This document shows positions 28,014 through 46,893 of a stretch of 64,000 bases of DNA, piece by piece. The notes beneath the pieces were generated by a model. It made no database searches. It had not been told where the DNA came from and worked only from the letters and a program-made list of their open reading frames with translations. The translations under genes and the position numbers were made by a program. Positions within the stretch are counted from its first letter, which is position 1; the number at the start of each line of letters is the position of its first letter. Where the stretch lies: positions 25,381,067 to 25,445,066 of the forward strand of contig NC_056545.1 of the NCBI RefSeq assembly GCF_910596095.1, read 5' to 3'. The stretch is from Thunnus maccoyii (Eukaryota; Chordata; Actinopteri; Scombriformes; Scombridae).

Positions 28014-31000
28014 ACACTCACACACACACACAGAATCCCCTTACTGGGCCAAAGTTCAGCAACTGCATACAGATGCCTGCAAGCAATTAGACATCCACAT
28101 GCAAAGCTACAAAGGGGAGCTGGGGAGGTTACTTTAGGACATTTTGCACCGTTGCCATGGTGAAGCTGACACTCAGCCTGCATCCTGCCTCAGAAAGGTC
28201 AGGTGTCTTATATCTTTTGTTCATCCCCCCCCCCCCCCCCCCCCCCTCCTCCTCCCTCCTTCCCTGTAGGCTTGTGCTTAGCTACGGTTGGCAAGGCAAA
28301 ATGTCTAAAATAATAAATGAATAAATGTAACAGTGGGAAAATCATGTAACATTAACAGCACAGATAGAGCTACAGTGAAGCCAAGCTGTGAACACAGCGT
28401 GTTATAATGGTAGTTAATATTCATGCACTTTGGCCAAATTCTCACTAAATCCTCAACTTATCTTTAATAGTCTAAAGCAGACAGAAATGAGGACATTAGA
28501 CTTGTGTTTATTAATTTATACTGAATTTAACATCGGTTTAGATAAGATACAATTTCACATGCCGTCCTGATCCAAAAAACACACACAACCCTAGAGCTGC
28601 TCGATAAATCAGTTCATTCATATTTGTTTTAAAATGATGCAAAAAAACAACTGAATTGTAAAATTTAAACTATGACTTAAACTATAAACACTCGCTGATT
28701 ACTTATATACTGTCATGTATTTATTTATATGTTTAAAAAAAGCACAATAATGAGCCTTACAAGTGCTGTTATTTATTATTCTTGAACAACTGTTATTGCA
28801 CACATAGGCAGACTTGTTGATACAGTCTCATTCTTTTTTTCATTTTAATAAGGAAAACACTTATTTGAATCATGTCTTGGTCTTTGTTAGTTTTAGTGAA
28901 AAACAAGAAGATTAAAATCATGTATCGTTAAAAATTTGATAATAAAATCAAGATTTTATTTTTTGGCCATATCACCCAGCCCTACACAGCCCTAATGATA
29001 TGTAGGTCACCGGTATCAGAGTGTCACAGCAGTGCATTCACTCGATGACAGACAGTTTTAAACTATCTTTGAACCCCCGACCCTCCGCCCCTCCTCTCTT
29101 TGACATAGCCGACCCCGACACCCCACCCCTTACACCAAAGCCTGACCCTCACATCACTGGCAGCCAATAGATTTGTGGCCATAATCCATCACTTCCCTCT
29201 ACGAGCTCAACTGTCCTGCCTCATTGTTTGCAACTAAGGGGAGGGGGACAACTGTTGTCACGTCCCCACACCAACCCCCAATTTATGCACTTACATATAC
29301 GTATGCATGCACACACTGTCACTTGCGCCACCCATATCCAAATGTACAACAACACGTCACGCCATTGATCTTTCTCCTTATCTTGTCAGCCCAACACCCC
29401 AACTGTTTACTTCAAACTGTCGTTCAGCAGGGGTTGTGTGTGTCCATTTGCTCCAGTGATGTCAGTCTCCCTTGTTGGTTGTGTTTTTGATCAACATAAA
29501 GCAGAGTAATGATAGCTGGTGAGAAAACTAGATTTGCTGCACTTGAAATGAAACACTCAGCACTTTGTTTTAGTTATGTGAACTGTGTGAACTGGCCCAG
29601 CGGGAGGGTTTCTCTTGAGTTAAGGGTGAAAGTTGAACAACCATAGAAAGCAAGGCTTTATTTTATAAACTGACAGGGGAAAATTATCTTTAATTCTTGC
29701 CAAAAATGGATTCGATGGCCAAGATATTGGACTAGGAATGTTTGATGTACGCTCCATGTTGTCTCCACCCTTAACCTCTGGACTTCCCAGCACTCCCGCG
29801 CCCTTTTGCAAATGCTCGGTTAAAGCCCCGCTGCACAGATATCTTCTGATGGGAAAAGAATAAGACTGCTACTCTTAAGAAACGTCCGACAGGTTTATGT
29901 TGTATTGTATGATTTCAGACCCAGTGAGGTCACGATGCACTCCTGTATCTCTGCAAGAACACTGCTGTAATAGTGCTGTAACTGGGTAGATAACCAGTGT
30001 CCCTTTCTTTCCCTTCCAGAAAACTTCCAGACGATCCCAAAGCAGAATGGAGCGTCTCCTTGGTCTCCTCTTTAATTGTGAAACACATAAGAGCTCATTC
30101 TTTCAACATGGTACGCTCTGCTCTGTGCTTTTCAAAGCAGTGGCTTTTCTGTCATTTCCTGTTTGACGTTAACACACAATTTCCTTGTCATTGTGTGTAA
30201 GAAATCTGTGTATTGTTTTGTTTTGCGTTTACCATATGTTTTGGCACCACAGTTTCCTAACTCATTATCCCAGTTTCACTGCGGTCTGTGTAATAATCCT
30301 GTCAGCCGCCTTTTCTTTTTGTTCAAACCCAGACTGTATTTTGAGCCTCCCTAAAAACCAGGGGAAATGGCCTTCTGCTGCAGTAGAAAGGATGGATCGG
30401 ATTCAATTTCTGTGTTTACAGAGAGATTCTTATCAGCCCCAGTACAAGTTCCGCGCTATTAGCTAATGGGAATGTTGCAAATTTAAAGATTTCTTTTATC
30501 TGGTCTATCTCAACAAGGTTTAAAAAAAAGTGAATAGTAGTAGTATAGCTATTAAAACCCACACATCTTTACAGAAGATGATTGAGAAGTGAGCTCACTA
30601 CTTCTGTCCTATATTTGCTGATCTCTCTTTGTTATCAAAGATGACAAACAAATACGCCGTCTCCTCCCATCCTGTCAGGCTCACTAGCAAAAAGTACACT
30701 AGAGAATCATGTCAGTCACGCATAAACATCCTCTAACAAATATAAGCTGGAAAAATGCACAGACATAACAACAACTAGAAGTGGACAGTAGTTCATTTTC
30801 CTGCTCTTAAACAGAATAATATTGTTTCTTTGGTCCTTCTCAGACTTCACTAGACTTTGCTCTTCTGTATATAAGCCAGAACGACAGACTCATAGTTCAC
30901 AAGTTCCTTATAATATATGGTGTTTGGGGGATTAAATTTATGCTTGATTGCAAAGGCATAGTCATGGTAAAATACGCCTTAGCATAGCAAATGCCAAGTC

Positions 31001-34000
31001 TTTAGTCAAGCAGTTTTTCTTTCCCTTTGACCTGATTTTTTTTTTTTTTTTTTTCTCTTGCTTCCTCTGGTGTGCAAGCATGCACACAGAAAAAGGCTTT
31101 TAAATATCAGTTGTCAGCTGCCAAGCAGCTCCACAGTCAGACACAGAAACCCTTCCACTAACCCAAGAAAAATCTCTCTCTGTTTTTGCCTTCGCTCACT
31201 TTTAGATACCCAGATTCTGGCTTTTCACCCACACAGTGAGATATTTTGTTTCAGGTGCTGACCTTCGATGGAAGAGGAGTGAGCAGCCATGCCAATCACA
31301 TAGCCATCTATAAAGCTGTCAGGTACAGACTGCATTTTAAGGCTTTGGCATCAAAAAAACAGATTTTTTTTTAAAAAACACCACCACTTGCGCATCATAA
31401 AACTCCCTCCAAGAACATGCAAAACACTTAAGACTTACATCAACATCCATCTCTCCAAAATGTTTCCCCATAAAGGCGCACACACACACCATGTTTTTCA
31501 GAATTGGTCTGTTACATATAGCTGAGAGGTCATCCAAACACAGTCCCCAGAGAGCAGCAGTAAATCCTGTCCCTGAAGTGGTGAGGTGGGAGGGAAGCTC
31601 TGGTTTGGAGAGGCAGACCAAGCAAGTTGCATCAGACTTTTGGTTTTAAAAAAAAAAAAAAAAAAAAAAAGTGCTTTGCAGTTTTGCACAGCGAAGTTTA
31701 CGTTGCTGTTCCCATATTGCACCGATGCCTTCAATGTCTGACGTGTTAGTCATGATTTTTTCCCCTTGCTGAGCCTATATGGCTCTCTGTCAATCTGTGG
31801 GCCTCATCTGTTGATAAGATACAAGCTCTTCACATCACATCCCATGATTCCCATTAAGCTGAAGCCAGAGGGGCTGTGTACTGGTTTCACAGTTCTCTAA
31901 ATATCAAGGGTTTGCTTTTGGGTTTATTTTTTTTGTCATCGTTAACAGCTATTGTGTACAGAAATGCTCGTTTGGAGGAAAACTTGACTTTGCTACCACC
32001 AAGACTTAAAGATGAATTGCTGTAGTGAGAGAAGAATATGAAATGGAAAATGATGTTGTTGCTTCACTGAAAAAAAGCTCACAGTACAACTGGACCCCAA
32101 AGAACTTGGCTGCAGTACTGCATAAGCTTACAGTCACTGACTTCTTACCCATTTGTGTTGTTATCAATGAAACCAAAACACTTTTAACAGATACTGGGAA
32201 TTCGAAATATAACACTGGCCATTTTTTTGTCGAAGTTCCCAACAGAAAACCTGTCAGTAGGCTGTATCATCTCTTAAATAACAATGTTTGCATTTGTGAC
32301 GTTTTCAGTGGGTAACATTGTTCCTTTCTCCACTTGCAGGCACCTCGCTTCCACTGGGCAGGTACCCAACGGTAGGTTTGACACAAAGAAAACTTTCTGT
32401 TTATATTTTTATGTGTCTACAGTATCACAGGTCTTTGTGGATTTACAGGTGACTCAGAAAAGTTGTCTATAAAATTCCTTCCTCAAAAATTTTTGAGAAA
32501 GGAATTCTGCTCCAGTAAAAAGTCAAGTGATCAACAGCAGATAACTGGTTATGCTGGTTTGACTGTATCCACATGTGAGGGATGATGACAGTGAGTCCAC
32601 CCACTGAACACAGGCCTTATTAATTATTCATCTTTAGGTAGCATTTTAAATTAAAGATACAAACTGCTTCAAAATCAGACAAGACAGAAATGACTTCCTC
32701 ACATGAGAAGCACCACCTCTCTTCCAGTCTGCATTTTCCACACTGAGAACCTTGGAAAGTACTGGTTAATACTGGCTGAGACGAGGTATTTTGTTAATGT
32801 GCAGCGCCCTCTTCTGTTCAAAAGGGCTGCATGAGTCTTCTGTCTCTATACATTTTGGTCTGCTGGTGGCAGCAGGAGGCCAGCTGGGTATTTGAAACAC
32901 CATTTGCAATACTATTGTTTTGCTTTCAGCTGTGTTGTTGCCCTCAAACTACATATGTTGTCATTCCAAATGTCCGTTGTTCCATACCGTCTTTTGCTGC
33001 CAGATTAAAAAATTAATGTACCTTTCCTTCTTTTCTTTGCTGGCATCTTTACTGTCCAGGCATAATCAAAATTTATGCAAATGAATCCCTAAATGTCATC
33101 CTAGAAACTGTTCAGAATGACTGAAATCTTACTTTGTGTTGCTTTTGAAAGGTCATGTCTCACGATGACGCCCATGTGGAGTTTTTTTTTTTTAAAACAG
33201 GATATGAAAGGAAAAGTAGGACAGAGAAGTGGCAACATGTTGGAACAGAGACTCATTACTTTGCTGGCTGGGTAAACATGCAGGTCCACAGAGCACACCC
33301 ACATTAAAGTTTGAATAGGCAGAATGATAAGAAACAAGCGACACAGGCCCATGTAGTTAATCATATATGAGATCTAAAAGCACGCACAGGGCTGTGGGAT
33401 AGCAGGAAAGACATTATCATCTCAGTACCAAGGTCACAGCAAACACACTCTTTATTTAGGACAACATGACTCGGCCTGCCTCGGCCTCTTTAGCCTTCAG
33501 TGAGTAATCTAAAAAAACAGCAGGGGTGTCATTCGTCTTGCTCACAGGTTATTTATTACCACAGAGTGACGAGGCGTTTACACCTCACCTGTTTGACTGG
33601 TCTGCAGCCTCTAGAGGAGTTTGGAGAGAATTAGGCTCAATGTAATTGTAAAGCCTCTTCACCTGGCTGTACAGCAAGACTCCCTGCTCATTACCAGCAG
33701 CTTTAAGTCCCTTGTGCCCCGCAAACTCCTGCTGCAAGTGTTTGTACAAAATTTCAGTAAAATGAAAGTCTGTGCTTGGTAATATAATGTTCTGGGGTTT
33801 TTTTTTATCGGGTTATCCAGTTTTTCTTTGTTTTTGTATGTTATATGTCAACTCCCCTATAGTAGCAGCGTATGTTCACACAGGAAGAACAGCCTGAGTG
33901 TGTGGCTTAGGGAATGTCCTAGTTAACTGTCTGCTGCTGTAGTCAACGTTAACCACTAACTGGGTCTCTGTCTGCTCTCCCAGACTGCTGTTTGCTCTCC

Positions 34001-34569
34001 TTGGTGACTGTTGGCCTCCTCAGGAAATACATCTCCCTCCTGGAGCTTCCTCTCAGCTGGCTGCTGCCCTCATGTCTCTGCTGTATTATTGGCTCCAAGG
34101 GCTACAAGCAAGCCAAAGTAAGCCTTGAAATAGACAGTTTGTTGGCACAAAATAACGCTGTCCGCTAATAGAAGATGCACGTGTTTTTAGCACATTGAAA
34201 CAAGGGTAGATACGTGAGCTGAAGCAGCAAAAGAAGTAGAGATTCAGTTAAGAGACACTACAGTAAAGTGAGGTGTTGAGGTTTAAAATTGTGTCTCGTC
34301 TTGGACTCAAGCTAATATTATATAGAGAAATACATCTACACTAAGACATAGATTTTGACCATTATCGGCTGTTAACTGAGATCCCACAAACCACGTTACA
34401 AGTTATATAATCTCTCAAACAACCCTCTTTTCTTCGCCAGGCTGCCATGCTTTGTCATCGCACTCAACTCCTGTGGTTTCGTTACCTGTACGTCGCCTTC
34501 TCACGGTACATGTACGTGAACACGTTCCAAGTGATCCCACAGGGACCAAAGAACCTGAAGATTTACTAA
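21107..34569 (+). CDS. pigl: N-acetylglucosaminylphosphatidylinositol de-N-acetylase (PIG-L), 7 exons, 270 aa
   Basis: Catalyses the second step of GPI-anchor synthesis, removing acetate from GlcNAc-PI at the cytosolic face of the ER. Exons: 21107-21365, 22617-22716, 30020-30110, 31255-31322, 32340-32371, 33984-34117, 34441-34569. The sum is 813 nt with continuous phase and all junctions are GT-AG. Residues 2-19 form a hydrophobic N-terminal membrane anchor. The metal-binding AHPDDE motif is at 56-61, followed by NYYNQG (88-93); the second active-site segment, [13 protein letters not shown], is at 153-165. The C-terminus contains the family-like [15 protein letters not shown]. Human PIGL is 252 aa, so the length fits. 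The start was chosen because the hydrophobic anchor follows directly and no in-frame ATG lies upstream. The serine in GVSSH replaces the glycine of the human GVSGH. Confidence 0.95.
21678..22410. repeat. Large inverted-repeat (foldback) structure in pigl intron 1
   Basis: The arm 21678-21957 is the near-complement of 22122-22410. Between them (about 21,969-22,110) lies a third copy in the orientation of the right arm. Shared phrases include CCACATTAGACCAGG and AAATCTGGACTAGATT. Confidence 0.8.
24205..24270. repeat. GT/T/CA low-complexity stretch
   Basis: A TG run, then about 20 T, then a CA run, in pigl intron 2. Confidence 0.85.
26110..26541. repeat. Dispersed repeat in pigl intron 2
   Basis: The right half (26345-26541) matches 61033-61241. 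The left half contains text common in fish repeats (CCTCCTCCACTCAAAAATGT). The left boundary is approximate. Confidence 0.6.
27922..28032. repeat. (CT)n followed by (CA)n microsatellite
   Basis: An almost pure CT tract 27922-28013 with a few T interruptions, then CA units to 28032. Confidence 0.95.
28225..28246. repeat. Homopolymer C22
   Basis: 22 consecutive C followed by a C/T-rich stretch, in pigl intron 2. Confidence 0.95.
28580..28985. repeat. Inverted copy of the GGCTGGGC-GATATGGCC repeat
   Basis: The reverse complement begins AGGGCTGGGTGATATGGCC near 28,985, matching the family at 3344-4015. Strongly diverged. Confidence 0.55.
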
Positions 34570-34675
34570 AAGTTTGTCTCATCCAGAAGCACTGATTGTC
34601 TAGCTACCCGAATACAATAGTGGAAGTGAATTTAGTAGCCGTTTACAAATCTGATAAGCTGTTTTGCGCACAGTA

Positions 34676-34953
34676 AATAAAGACTTCTTTGATACCTTTT
34701 TTGGCTAAAGTTGCCTGAATATCTAAAGCACTTTCCATTATGATGATACAACAATTTTAAATAATACTTGACAATATTAGTAACTTCTGATGTCTTTCTA
34801 TTATAGAGACCTCTTCATTGTTTTCAGTCATAACACTGTATACAGGAATTTGAATGTGACCAAGGTTTATGTTTATTTTCTCTTGATTTTATTATTGCAA
34901 AGATTGTTGAAAATACTGTACAATATTTCTGATATACTGCTGATTGAAATAAA
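34676..34953 (+). terminator. pigl: pigl poly(A) signals, proximal and distal
   Basis: AATAAA occurs at 34676-34681 (about 107 nt after the stop) and again at 34948-34953. Use of the distal site would end the transcript near the stop codon of the convergent cenpv gene at 34978. Confidence 0.65.
34888..34893 (-). terminator. cenpv: Candidate cenpv poly(A) signal
   Basis: AATAAA on the minus strand, 85 nt past the cenpv stop; another lies at 34872-34877. Either places the cenpv 3' UTR antisense to the distal 3' UTR of pigl. Confidence 0.5.
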
Positions 34954-34977
34954 AGTTTGATTCTTATATCAGTGGTG

Positions 34978-38276
<3,299 letters not shown>

Positions 38277-38631
38277 AACCAATCACTGGTCAAACAAACA
38301 ACTGCACCATCCAATCAGAAGCTCGGGGAAGGTTCTTGTTGCTGTGGAGGTTCTAGCAAATTCTGGAGCCAGAGCCGTAGTGTAGAGAGATATATCACTC
38401 CGCCGCTCAGTATATGTCAAAGTGTCGTTTTTCAAGCACTCTAATTTTGACTAAACGTTGACGTTTATGGGTAAATGTGTAATTATCGAATGAAAAAATG
38501 CAGTAAAAAATAATTCCTGTATATTGATAGTGCGTTACGGAGCGGTGGGAACTAGTTTCAACTGCGGATGAATATGGTAAGATGACGTATGCGGACTCCG
38601 GTATATAATACAGTGTTTGTCTGTACTGCAG
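38277..38631 (+). promoter_or_regulatory. ubb: Promoter of the seven-unit polyubiquitin gene
   Basis: CCAAT boxes lie near 38,279 and 38,311. A perfect heat-shock-element pair GAAggTTC is at 38328-38335, and an imperfect four-pentamer HSE (TTCtaGCAaaTTCtgGAG) at 38351-38368. A 42-bp block shared with the second ubiquitin gene is at 38547-38588 and ends in the CRE half-site TGACGT. The TATA box (TATATAA) is at 38602, so transcription should start near 38,632. Polyubiquitin genes are classic heat-shock genes, so HSEs are expected. Confidence 0.75.
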
Positions 38632-41005
<2,374 letters not shown>

Positions 41006-41150
41006 AAGTGAATCATGATTCCGTGTTCTTAAATCTATGTCTCCAGTTAATGTGCTATGTTTAACATGATCTACATGGCTGTATTACAAAGTTGTTACAT
41101 GACAAAGGTGTTTGCCTTTTACGTGACCAAAAGTTCAATGCTCCTCACTT

Positions 41151-41156
41151 AATAAA
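41151..41156 (+). terminator. ubb: Poly(A) signal of the seven-unit polyubiquitin gene
   Basis: AATAAA 146 nt after the stop codon, in a short AT-rich 3' UTR. Confidence 0.8.
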
Positions 41157-41357
41157 GGATTAAACTTAACTTGTGGTGTTTCTTGGTTCTGTTCTTCCAG
41201 TGATCAGGTGAATGATGATGATGATTAAAAAAAATATGGATATTTTTAATGTCCACAGTATTAACAAGAAATGGTAAAAGATCTGAATGCAGTGGGGACA
41301 AGTGAGCCCCAGCTGTTTTTTTCCTACTAATGGTGTGGTGAACTGTTATTTATATTT

Positions 41358-41359
<2 letters not shown>

Positions 41360-41406
<47 letters not shown>
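41360..41406. repeat. (TA)n microsatellite
   Basis: About 23 uninterrupted TA units lie between the two ubiquitin genes. Confidence 0.95.
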
Positions 41407-41408
<2 letters not shown>

Positions 41409-42290
41409 CAGTAATTCTCATAAACCTCTTGGGGTATTCATGTAGCTATGTGTGTGTTTATTCAAATATAGGCTAAAGCAAACAAGACATAACAACTTGG
41501 TTAATGAAAACTTATATGACAATCAGGGAAAAAATATAAGTTGAGGTTTACTAGCTCAAGTTTATTTCATTACACACACTAATGCCTTACATTATGTTAC
41601 TGAAGACCTGGAGTTTTGGGGAGGGGTTCCCCATCCAGGGCCAATACAAATGTTTAATTCTGGTAATACCGTACATCAGTTTCATATTAATATCTGTGGA
41701 AGATTTGAAAAGTGGTATTTTGGGGACATTTTCAGCCAACTTTTATGACAGGTCTACTTAAGTATAAAAATAATTAATTTGGAGAGAGGTTACATGCAAA
41801 TAATGCCCTAAAAACTGCATCACATAGGGCTACAAATTGATGATTATATGTTAACCTTAGTGTTGGCAAGCTGGAGTCTGGTGACATCTAGTGGCTTCCA
41901 AGGCAAATTACAATCTGCTGAAGAAAACTTTAAAACTACTGATGAATGATCTTTCTGCTCACACTATTGCCTCTGTACATTTCCGCAGGCCCATGCAGTG
42001 GTTTCTATCATAAAAAACATCTGGCTTCAGTCATAAGGTATATGTTAGAAGCATAGTGTGTAGAATTGTAATAAAACCAGTATTTTAACTAGTCATAAGT
42101 GCCAATATTATTACCCAAGGACTTTCCATGTCAAGTAAAGTACCCACAAGTCAATAATAAAAACCTGCATATTTATTAAGATGCAACCCAAAGCCAGCAG
42201 GTTTTTATGTGGTATGTATGCTACAGCTATGTCTGTATTCTCTAGACATGTAGATTAAGAAGATGTAAATTAAAAGTATTATCAGGCTCT

Positions 42291-42945
42291 TGCACAGTGA
42301 TGTCCACCTGCCTCAAGAGTGCCACAAACATAACAGTGCCCAAGAAGTCAAACACATCCTGCATGAATGACCTCTGCCCTGTGGTCCTGAATCCCATAGT
42401 GATGAGCGACTTGTCATGCGGAACATCAAGGCCCACCTTCCTGCAAACCTGGACCCCTTTCAGTTCACATACCGGGCCAACTGGTCCACTGAAGATGCAA
42501 TATCCACCACACTCCAACTCGCTCTAACCCACCTGGAAAACAAGGACGCCTATGCCACCCATGCGTTCAACACCATCAGACCACAACAGCTGGTGGAGAA
42601 GCTGAGTTTGCAGGACATGGACATTGGCACCTGCAACTACCCCATCCCTCACTTTACACCACATAGTGGACTTTAAGTGCAATATCTCCATCCTGCATCA
42701 GTCGCTTTCACAACAGTAAAATATCTTTCTGCAAACTCACTGCACTACCTCAGGTTTACCTTTGCTGCTATCTTAAGGATTTTATACTTTGGTGTACTTG
42801 TGTGTATTTATATAATTCCTTTATGTTTCTGAAACTTTCTTAACATATTTGCTAAATATGTTTTTAGTAATCTTGTGCAAGTGTACTGTTTTTGGAATTT
42901 CATTTCAATGTATGTGAGAATTAAGAAATGACAATAAAGAAATCT
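42291..42945 (+). mobile_element. Degraded non-LTR retrotransposon (LINE) 3' fragment
   Basis: Translation in two frames shows reverse-transcriptase-like text of fish non-LTR elements: NDLCPVVLNPIVMSD in one frame (about 42,370-42,412), then NIKAHLPANLDPFQFTYRAN and STEDAIS in another (from 42,416). A frameshift separates them, and a short deletion removes the segment expected before the AFNTIRPQQL-like text near 42,565. After about 42,660 the sequence passes directly into a 3' tail ending in GACAATAAAGAAATC near 42,940. The copy is dead. The family is probably of the L2/Rex1 type, but that assignment is inference. Confidence 0.7.
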
Positions 42946-45269
42946 TATATCTGCTCAGTGAATTAAATTGTGAGCAGAAGCAATTAGTTTACTTGGACCC
43001 CCTTTGTATATCCTACCACTAGCCTATAGCTGCATTAAATCACATTACTGTTTTGTCTAAATGCCGAGTTCTCAGAGGTGGTCTGTCTGCCCTGTGTACA
43101 CCCGGCATAGATCTACTGAAATCTTTCAACAACATGGTCAACTGTGAAACTGAAGAGCGTAAGATCAGCTTCTGAGTCCTCAGAACACATGAAGGGGTTG
43201 AAGGAATTCTTATTAATGAAGATGTGGCGCCATCTATTGTTGAGCATCGAGTGTGTTACATAGAGGAATGATGAGGGGAGGGCGGGGGGACAAACAAACC
43301 AGAGGTAGTGATCTCAAAATGGGTCCAAAAATTGAGTTCAAGGACCAACATGGGTCCCTCAGAGGGTCTAAAGTCAAATAATGAAGTTTACTAAAATGTA
43401 GTGAAAAGATGTAAGATGTGCTCTATAACTGGTAGGAGAGTGTTGGTACAACTGGGAACAAGTTTGATTTCAATTGACAGATGGAAGGCACACTGCTATT
43501 TGGTGACATCGTCAAAGGTTTAGTCTTGGCACATGCAAATTGTGCAGAACAAACACACTCTTTCAGTAAGATGTTAATTGTTTTCAGCATAAGTCAAGAA
43601 GAAAATGTGCTTAACTATGCAGTTTTTTATCCTAAGCTGGAACAGTTGACAAAGTGTGTTTGTGTTCCAGGAGAGAAAATGATGAATGTGTTTGTTTTAC
43701 TGAGGGATAGAAGGTACAGCATGTTCATATCAGATTTCAGCACAAACATACTGTTTTATGTGCTGGAGGATAGCAGGTAGAACGGAGCCCAAATGTCTCT
43801 TACAATGTTGAAGCTGGATGATTTGTACATGTGACGGATTAAAAACACATTGTGTGTTTAAGTTCAGGAAGACGTCAAAATATCAGCAAGAACCAGGAGC
43901 AGAAAATTTAAGCATATACTATATACTTTTCAATGTGCAGTCTAATAAATGATTGAGGTGAAATCTAAACTTTTGTGCATATAGTGACAATTCAGGTACA
44001 ATTTGGCACTCCAGCATGAAGAACTTTAGCTATGTTGTACTTGAACAGAAAGAGGTTAGGGATGATGCTGCAGTCTCTGGTGAGGAACGCAGTGTGGATT
44101 ATGAATTGCACAAGGATTGTGCTGTGGCATTTACCATCTAATCCAAACCTAAACTGGCTCAACACTGTTATCTGGATAATCAGGTGTCAGCTGTTTATCC
44201 TGCCACAGGCATTTATCTCATAGTGCTGCTGATTTGACAATCTGCTCTCAGTTTGTGTGTCAGGAAGAGGAAAATAAATAACAAATACATGAAATGTGCC
44301 ACTTACTAAATTCAGACAACAACCTGCTTCATACATATTCATTTTCACAGAAAAGCTGTATTTGACAGCAAAAAGGCAATGCAACATTTATTTAGTATAT
44401 TTATTATGTGGGCCTGTTTTATAATCTGTGGGTGATTGCCTGCTTTAGTGTTGTCGAAACAGTATCAGCCCCTTGACCTGTTTAGACAGTTACACTAAAA
44501 TAGCTTTTTAACACTGTATAAATCAGGCATACACAGTCTGACCTTTACTAGCATTTTTATCATTAAACAGTCAAATTACATACTTGGTTTTGTTACTCAT
44601 AGATATATTAGTCCATATCATTATATCATTTAGTATGATAATGTAACATTATTTATGGGCTACCTGGTTGATACAGCTAGAAGGAGAAGATAAATGTCAC
44701 AACAGTTGATAGCAAATTGTTAATAAAAAACTTCTCCATTTGTTAGCAGACTAATGATCTACTCATGTATTGTGCCATGATTGTCTTAACTGCATGACAC
44801 GTGATTGTCTTAATGACTCATACCAGTCACGTGTCAATTCATTTCTTTGTGCACTTTAGTACCCTAAACAATTGTATTGTGAAGCGCCTCACAATGCAAT
44901 TAGTGAGGCGAGTATCCCTCGGGCTATGTTAAAGAATGTTTGTTGAAGGACCAATAATTGTAACGAGTCTAACTAGTTTTATATTTATATTGCAGTGGGA
45001 ATTAATAAGTTACCACTTGGGTACTATCAGTTGCTTTACGTTTTCCATTGTTTGCTTACATTAACTGTCAAAGGGTTTTTCTTCCGCCAAGTAATTCCAC
45101 AGTTCATTTGTAAGCAAACTGTATTATTGTTCGTGTAGTTTCATGTGTATGACAGAGCTAAATGTACCCACATTAAGTCAACTAAACTCAATGTTTTAAC
45201 CATGGACTGAATATAAAGATACTTTATATACAGTCTATGGTTTTTATCTATTGTATATACGAAAGAACC
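42946..45269. other. Spacer upstream of the three-unit polyubiquitin gene
   Basis: No gene was recognised. The longest open frame (43481-43780, 99 codons) has no family features. Two inverted E-box copies lie at 44795-44836 and an 8-bp inverted repeat at 44885-44910. Confidence 0.4.
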
Positions 45270-45347
45270 GGGAACTATTTTCACTTGCGGATGGATATCG
45301 CTCGATGACGTGTGTAGTATAAATTACCCCGTCCCCTTGGCAACTGC
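45270..45347 (+). promoter_or_regulatory. ubb: Promoter of the three-unit polyubiquitin gene
   Basis: The 42-bp block 45270-45311 matches the upstream ubiquitin gene at 34 of 42 positions without gaps and also ends in TGACGT. TATA box TATAAATT is at 45318-45325, so transcription should start near 45,348. Confidence 0.75.
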
Positions 45348-46845
<1,498 letters not shown>

Positions 46846-46887
46846 ATGATTCCATGTTTTTACTTGATTTACGTGATGACCAAACCC

Positions 46888-46893
46888 AATAAA
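46888..46893 (+). terminator. ubb: Poly(A) signal of the three-unit polyubiquitin gene
   Basis: AATAAA 43 nt after the stop codon; a T-rich tract follows at 46,925-46,950. Confidence 0.8.

Noticed and set aside
27735-28163. 142-codon open frame
   Set aside because: Most of it is translation of the CT/CA microsatellite (Ser-Leu runs) inside pigl intron 2.
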